From DASUFI01 sp036274635 (GTDB lineage Bacteria > Planctomycetota > B15-G4): DNA of 18,715 nt. The stretch is from NCBI GenBank assembly GCA_036274635.1, contig DASUFI010000174.1, positions 1-18,715 on the forward strand, written 5' to 3'. The position numbers and the translations under genes were made by a program. The notes under the pieces were generated by a model. That model had not been told where the DNA came from and ran no database searches. It saw only the letters and a program-made list of their open reading frames with translations. This document shows positions 14,417-18,715 of this stretch, one piece after another. How positions within the stretch are numbered: position 1 is the first letter of the stretch; the number at the start of each line of letters is the position of its first letter.

Positions 14417-15985
14417 ATGACCAGCGATCCCGATGCTTTCCGGCCCGTGTGGCTCAATGAGGCGCCGACCGACAGCTACCCGCGCCTGCACGGCGACCAC
14501 GGCGTGGATGTCGTCGTGATCGGCGCGGGCATCACCGGCCTGACGCTGGCGCTGCTGCTCCAGCGCGAGGGCCGCAGCGTCGCCGTGCTCGACCGCGGCC
14601 CCGTGGCGCGCGCCGGCACGGCGCACACCAGCGGGCACCTCACGGCCGTCCCGGACATCAGCTTCAGCAGGCTCATCGCGCACTTCGGCGAGAGCGGCGC
14701 GAACGCAGCCGTGCGGGCCGGCATGGCGGCCCTCGACACGGTGGAGAGCCTGTGCCGCGCGACCGGCGCGGACGCCGACTTCCTGCGCGTGCCGGCCTTC
14801 CGCTGGACCGCGCGCGCCCGGGATCGTGACGAGCTGGAGCACGAGACGGAGCTGGCCGCGCGCCTCGGCCTGCGCGCGTCGCTCGTGGACAGCACGCCGC
14901 TGCCCTTCCCCGTCGCCGCCGCCATCCGCTTCGAGGACCAGGCCGTCTTCCATCCGGTGCGCTACGCGGCCGCGCTGGCGCGCGCCTTCACCGCGGCGGG
15001 CGGCGCGCTGTACGCCGACACGCCGGTGGAGCGCGTGGAGGCCGGCGAGCCCTGCCGCGTGCACGCGGGCGGGCACGTCGTCCAGGCCGCCAGCGTCGTT
15101 CACGCCACGCAGACGCCCGTGGGGCGCATGGTCGGCGTGCAGGCGCGGCTCACGCCGATGACCAGCTACGTGCTCGTCGCCCGCCTGGCCTCGCCCGCTC
15201 CGCCGGGCCTCTACTGGGACACCGACGAGCCCTACCACTACCTGCGCCCGCTGCGCCCGGGGTCCGACCGCATCGTGGCCGGAGGCAGCGACCACAAGAC
15301 CGGGCAAGCGGGCTCCGACGAGGCCTTCGCGCGCCTGGAGGCCTGGCTGGACGCGCACTTCGGCGTCACGCTCGTCGAGCGGCGCTGGTCCTTCGGGCTG
15401 TTCGAGCCGGCCGACGGCCTGCCGTACGTCGGCATGGCGGGCGGGGGGCCGGAATGGGTCGCGGCGGGCTTCGCGGGCGTGGGCCTCGCCTACGGCACCG
15501 CCGCGGCGCTGCTGATCCGCGACGAGATCCTCGGCAACCAGAACCCGGCGGCCGAGCTGCTCGCGGCCTCGCGCGTCAAGCCGCTGGCCTCCGCCGCGGA
15601 GGTCGTGAAGGAGAACGCCGGCAACGCCTGGCGCCTCGTGCGCGACCGTCTGGCTCACGCCGATGCCGGCGACCTCGCCCACGTCGCACCCGGCGAGGGA
15701 CGCCTCGTGGACGTCGAGGGCCACAAGGCCGCGGTGCACCGCGACGAGGCCGGGCGACTGCACGTCCTCTCGCCCACCTGCACGCACCTCGGCTGCATCG
15801 TGCACTGGAACGCCGCCGCCTCCACCTGGGACTGCCCGTGCCACGGCGGTCGCTATCTGCCCGACGGCCGCGTGCTCTACGGACCACCCACCGAGGCACT
15901 GGCGGGCCTCGAGTCCCGGCCCGCGCCGCAGCCGGCGCGGGGCGAGATCCTGAATTCCGGGGGAGGGGAGCTGGCCAGCGCCTGA
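14417..15985 (+). CDS. FAD-dependent oxidoreductase (DAO type) with C-terminal Rieske [2Fe-2S] domain
   Basis: A 522-residue fusion. Near the N-terminus, VVVIGAGITGLTLALLL (33-49) contains the dinucleotide-binding GxGxxG for FAD, followed by a D-amino-acid-oxidase-like fold; GAAxxxGHLTA and the late LPYVGM and GFAGVGLAYGTAAA segments contact the flavin in this family. The C-terminal Rieske domain has CTHLGC (455-460) and CPCH (473-476), giving both Cys-His ligand pairs, 15 residues between them, and the extra cysteine pair that forms a disulfide in high-potential Rieske proteins. The same architecture is known from B. subtilis YhfW. Substrate unknown. ATG 14417 has only a weak GAG upstream. 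It is 21 nt ahead of ku and so probably shares its transcript. Confidence 0.9.
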   Translation: MTSDPDAFRPVWLNEAPTDSYPRLHGDHGVDVVVIGAGITGLTLALLLQREGRSVAVLDRGPVARAGTAHTSGHLTAVPDISFSRLIAHFGESGANAAVRAGMAALDTVESLCRATGADADFLRVPAFRWTARARDRDELEHETELAARLGLRASLVDSTPLPFPVAAAIRFEDQAVFHPVRYAAALARAFTAAGGALYADTPVERVEAGEPCRVHAGGHVVQAASVVHATQTPVGRMVGVQARLTPMTSYVLVARLASPAPPGLYWDTDEPYHYLRPLRPGSDRIVAGGSDHKTGQAGSDEAFARLEAWLDAHFGVTLVERRWSFGLFEPADGLPYVGMAGGGPEWVAAGFAGVGLAYGTAAALLIRDEILGNQNPAAELLAASRVKPLASAAEVVKENAGNAWRLVRDRLAHADAGDLAHVAPGEGRLVDVEGHKAAVHRDEAGRLHVLSPTCTHLGCIVHWNAAASTWDCPCHGGRYLPDGRVLYGPPTEALAGLESRPAPQPARGEILNSGGGELASA

Positions 15986-15993
15986 CAGGCGCC

Positions 15994-16000
15994 GAGGAGA
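15994..16000 (+). promoter_or_regulatory. Strong ribosome binding site fixing the Ku start
   Basis: GAGGAGA ends six bases before the ATG at 16007. It fixes that ATG as the start and therefore shows that the basic N-terminal extension of this Ku is part of the protein. Confidence 0.75.
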
Positions 16001-16006
16001 TCCGCC

Positions 16007-16933
16007 ATGCCCACTCGTCATCGCGCACCCGCCCGCCCCCGCGCGTCCCGCCGGCGCGCCTCCGGCACCGAGCACCGCGCCGGAGGCCGCGCCGACTGGA
16101 AGGGGCACATCGCCTTCGGCCTGGTCGAGATCCCGGTCGCGCTGCGCAGCGCCGAGCGGCGCAGCGACGCGGTCAAGTTCTCGCTCATCGATCGCCGCGA
16201 CCGCGCGCCCGTCGGCAATTTGCGCGTGAACAAGACCACGGGCGAGGAGGTGCCCTGGAGCGAGATCGTGAAGGGCTACCAGTTCGACAAGGGCGAGTAC
16301 GTGCTGCTCGACGAGTCCGAGCTGCGCCAGGTCAACGTCGAGGCCACGCGCACGATCGAGATCCTCGACTTCGTCGACGAGAGCGCGATCGACCCCGTCT
16401 ACTTCGCGGAGCCCTACCACGTGCTGCCCGCGCGGGCACGGGGCAACCACGCTTACCGCCTGCTGCACGCCGCGCTGCAGCGCAGCGGCAAGGCCGGCGT
16501 CGCGACGGTCGTGCTGCGCACGCGCAAGCACCTCGCGCTGCTCACCACGCGCGGCCCCCTGCTGGCGCTCGTGCTGCTGCGCTGGGCGCACGAGCTGGTG
16601 CCGGCCGAGAAGGTGGAGCTGCCCGAGGACGTGGAGACCGAGCGCATCCCGCCGCGCGAGCTGGACATGGCCGAGCAGCTGGTCGAGAGCATGAGCTCGG
16701 ACTGGAAGCCCGATGCCTACAAGGACACCTACCATGAGGACGTCATGGCCCTCATCCAGCGCAAGGTGCGCTCCGGCCAGACGGGCCCCGTGAAGCAGTC
16801 CGAGGCCGAGCCGGCGGAGGAGCGCGGCGCGCCCGTGCTCGACCTCATGCCGCTGCTGGAGCGCAGCCTCGGCGGTCGCGGCCGCCGCGCGCCCGCGCGC
16901 CACCGCCCGCGCGCCCACCGCAAGTCGGCCTGA
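16007..16933 (+). CDS. ku: Ku, DNA end-binding protein of bacterial NHEJ
   Basis: A 308-residue protein. The Ku core begins at about residue 30 with DWKGHIAFGLVEIPVAL and continues through KFSLIDRRDRAPVGNLRVNKTTGEEVP, EYVLLDESEL, TIEILDFVDESAIDPVYFAEPYHVLP and the late MAEQLVESMSSDWKPDAYKDTYHEDVMALI, all standard for bacterial Ku. Homodimeric Ku rings bind broken DNA ends and recruit LigD. The protein has a basic N-terminal extension of about 29 residues and a basic His/Arg-rich C-terminal tail (about the last 20). Basic C-tails in other bacterial Ku proteins help DNA binding and end bridging; the N-terminal one is less usual. The stop overlaps the ligD start (TGATG), so the two are translationally coupled. 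Confidence 0.97.
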   Translation: MPTRHRAPARPRASRRRASGTEHRAGGRADWKGHIAFGLVEIPVALRSAERRSDAVKFSLIDRRDRAPVGNLRVNKTTGEEVPWSEIVKGYQFDKGEYVLLDESELRQVNVEATRTIEILDFVDESAIDPVYFAEPYHVLPARARGNHAYRLLHAALQRSGKAGVATVVLRTRKHLALLTTRGPLLALVLLRWAHELVPAEKVELPEDVETERIPPRELDMAEQLVESMSSDWKPDAYKDTYHEDVMALIQRKVRSGQTGPVKQSEAEPAEERGAPVLDLMPLLERSLGGRGRRAPARHRPRAHRKSA

Positions 16934-18715
16934 TGGCGCGCCGCAAGGCACCGCTGGCGGAGTACGCGCGCAAGCGGGACTTCACGCGCACGGCCGAGCC
17001 CGGGCCGCGCGCCGGGCGCGGCCGGGCCCGGCGGCGGCCCTTGTCCTTCTGCGTGCAGGAGCACGCGGCCTCGCGCCTGCACTGGGACTTCCGCCTCGAG
17101 CTCGACGGCGTGCTCGTGTCCTGGGCCGTGCCCAAGGGCCCCAGCCTCGACCCGGCCGACAAGCGCCTCGCCGTCCACGTCGAGGACCACCCGCTCGACT
17201 ACGGCGGCTTCGAGGGGGTCATCACCGAGGGCGAGTACGGCGGCGGCACCGTCATGCTGTGGGACCGCGGCACCTGGGAGCCGCTGGAGGACGCGCGTGC
17301 CGGGCTGCGCAAGGGCTCGCTGAAGTTCAGGCTCAGCGGCCGGAAGCTGCGCGGCGGCTGGGCGCTCGTGCGCCTGCCCGCCCGCGGCGACGACGCCGAC
17401 GACCGCAACTGGCTGCTCATCAAGGAGCGCGACGAGCAGGCGCGCCCAGGCAGCCACATCGTCGGCGAGCGCGACAAGAGCGTGCTGTCGGGCCTCGACC
17501 TGGTGCGCATCGCGAAGAAGCACAAGGCCACCGAGCGACAGGTGGAGGGCGCGCGACGCGCCGCGGCCACCGCGCGCGGCGAGACGGCCGAGGCCGCGCC
17601 CGCGCGGCGTGCGGCGTCGCGCCGCGGCGCTACAGGCGCCCGCAAGGCCGCAGCGGGACGTGCGGCGGCCCGCGCCCGCCCGCGCGCGCGACCTGCCGCT
17701 CCCGCGCTGGGGCTCGCTCGCGGCTCGTCCGCCTCCCGCGCCGCGCCGCCGGCCTTCGTCGCGCCGGAGCTGTGCACGCTGGTGGACGCGGCGCCCGCAG
17801 GTGACGACTGGGTGCACGAGGTCAAGCTCGACGGCTACCGGTTGCTCGCGCGCCGGGAGGGCGACGAGGTGCTTCTCTGGAGCCGCAACCGCATCGACTG
17901 GAGCGCGCGCCTGCCGGCCGTCGCGGCCGCCGTGCGCGCGCTGCCCGCCCGCAGCCTCTACCTCGACGGCGAGCTGGTGCACGCCGATGCCCGCGGCCGC
18001 ACGTCCTTCGAGGGGCTCAAGGCCGACCTGTCGGCCGGCCACGCCGACGCCCTCACCTACGTGGTCTTCGACCTGCTGCACCTCGACGGCCGCGACCTGC
18101 GTCGCGCGCCACTGCTCGAGCGCAAGGCCGCGCTGGAGCAGCTGCTCTCGAAGGTGCCGCGCCGCAGCCGGCTGCGCTACCTCCCGCACGCCGAGGGCGG
18201 CGGACCGGCGGCCTTCCGCGCGGCGTGCCGCGCGGGCCTCGAGGGCATCGTCTGCAAGCGCGCCGACGCGGGCTACCGCTCCGAGCGCGGCGGCGACTGG
18301 ATCAAGGTGAAGTGCGTGCGGCGCCAGGAGTTCGTGGTGCTGGGCTTCACGCCGCCCTCGCGGCGGGACTTCCTCATCGGCTCGCTGATCCTCGGGGTGC
18401 ACGAGCGCGGGCAGCTGCGCTACGCGGGCCGCGTCGGCACCGGCTTCGACGCCGACCAGCGCGCCGACCTGCACCGCCGCCTGCAGCACCTCGCCGCCCG
18501 CCAGCCCCCCATCGAGCCGCCGCGCGGCGAGCCCGGGCTGCGCGGCGCCACGTGGACGCGGCCCGCCCTGGTCGCCGAGGTGGCCTTCACCGAGTGGACC
18601 AGCGACGGCCGGCTCCGACACCCCTCCTTCCAGGGCCTGCGCGAGGACAAGCCGGCGCGCGACGTGGTCGTCGAGCGGTCCAAGCCGCTGCGGGCGGCGC
18701 GAGCGCGCAAGCCCG
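16933..18715 (+). CDS. ligD: LigD, NHEJ DNA ligase with N-terminal 3'-phosphoesterase domain (cut by window end)
   Basis: The ORF runs off the window after 594 codons without a stop. The phosphoesterase domain (about 37-190) has H44, H50, D52, R54 and H86, the same spacing as the catalytic set of Pseudomonas aeruginosa LigD. An Ala/Arg-rich low-complexity linker covers about 198-274. The ATP-dependent ligase domain follows: the nucleotidyl-lysine K298 in KLDGYR, YLDGELV (343-349), EGIVCK (437-442) and DWIKVK (455-460), then the OB-fold part. The order is PE-LIG; a polymerase/primase domain could follow outside the window, as in PE-LIG-POL proteins. With Ku it repairs double-strand breaks: the phosphoesterase cleans 3' ends and the ligase seals them. 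Confidence 0.96.
   Translation, partial: MARRKAPLAEYARKRDFTRTAEPGPRAGRGRARRRPLSFCVQEHAASRLHWDFRLELDGVLVSWAVPKGPSLDPADKRLAVHVEDHPLDYGGFEGVITEGEYGGGTVMLWDRGTWEPLEDARAGLRKGSLKFRLSGRKLRGGWALVRLPARGDDADDRNWLLIKERDEQARPGSHIVGERDKSVLSGLDLVRIAKKHKATERQVEGARRAAATARGETAEAAPARRAASRRGATGARKAAAGRAAARARPRARPAAPALGLARGSSASRAAPPAFVAPELCTLVDAAPAGDDWVHEVKLDGYRLLARREGDEVLLWSRNRIDWSARLPAVAAAVRALPARSLYLDGELVHADARGRTSFEGLKADLSAGHADALTYVVFDLLHLDGRDLRRAPLLERKAALEQLLSKVPRRSRLRYLPHAEGGGPAAFRAACRAGLEGIVCKRADAGYRSERGGDWIKVKCVRRQEFVVLGFTPPSRRDFLIGSLILGVHERGQLRYAGRVGTGFDADQRADLHRRLQHLAARQPPIEPPRGEPGLRGATWTRPALVAEVAFTEWTSDGRLRHPSFQGLREDKPARDVVVERSKPLRAARARKP

Noticed and set aside
1..18715. CRISPR arrays, insertion sequences, toxin-antitoxin pairs or phage genes
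   Set aside because: I looked on both strands and found no regularly spaced repeats, transposase motifs or terminal inverted repeats, and no small paired genes with ribosome binding sites.

Overview
The window comes from a very GC-rich, Gram-negative-type bacterium. Codon third positions are nearly always G or C, start codons include GTG and TTG, and GGAG-type ribosome binding sites precede many genes. The mix of genes is a crowded pseudopilin cluster with long, unusual prepilins, a fused M16 zinc peptidase with a signal peptide, and bacterial NHEJ genes. This is compatible with a high-GC Planctomycetota-like lineage or another environmental Gram-negative phylum, but no marker here settles the phylum and I hold that loosely.

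Layout: (1) 1-223: a stem-loop, a possible promoter and a complete tRNA-Ala(GGC) with encoded CCA. (2) 230-1849, minus: a polytopic membrane protein of the GT-C glycosyltransferase type, convergent with the tRNA. (3) 1970-8221, plus: eight genes in a row, seven with a prepilin leader (G|F..xE) and one with a PilX/GspK-like N-terminus. The order is J-like 1, G-like 1, I-like, K/X-like, H-like, J-like 2, G-like 2, G-like 3. No ATPase, platform protein, secretin or prepilin peptidase is visible, so the machine these subunits plug into lies elsewhere. (4) 8218-14237, minus: five genes, the last four overlapping by 4-10 nt. They are an M16 peptidase, an RlmI-type methyltransferase, an isoaspartyl peptidase/asparaginase, a TrmH/SpoU-type methyltransferase and a MutT-type Nudix hydrolase. 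This operon meets the pseudopilin cluster tail to tail, sharing the four bases CTAG as both stop codons. (5) 14417-18715, plus: an FAD oxidoreductase with a C-terminal Rieske domain, then Ku, then LigD (phosphoesterase-ligase order, cut by the window end), closely spaced or overlapping.

How the parts work together: the pseudopilins could build a short periplasmic pilus of a type II secretion or type IV pilus-like machine, with three competing major subunits (G1-G3) and a minor tip set (H, I, J, K). The two J-like subunits are unusually long, carry an additional C-terminal beta-sandwich-like region and share an almost identical C-terminal tail. All three G-like subunits end in FDL. Stable hairpins recur just upstream of the ribosome binding sites of several pseudopilin genes, which suggests transcript processing or differential expression. 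The minus operon looks like housekeeping for protein and nucleotide damage and RNA modification. Ku and LigD form a two-component double-strand-break repair system, here preceded by a Rieske-type oxidoreductase whose role beside them is unknown.

The best candidate for something undescribed is the pseudopilin cluster with its duplicated J-G modules, tail signatures and structured leaders. None of this was checked by database search.
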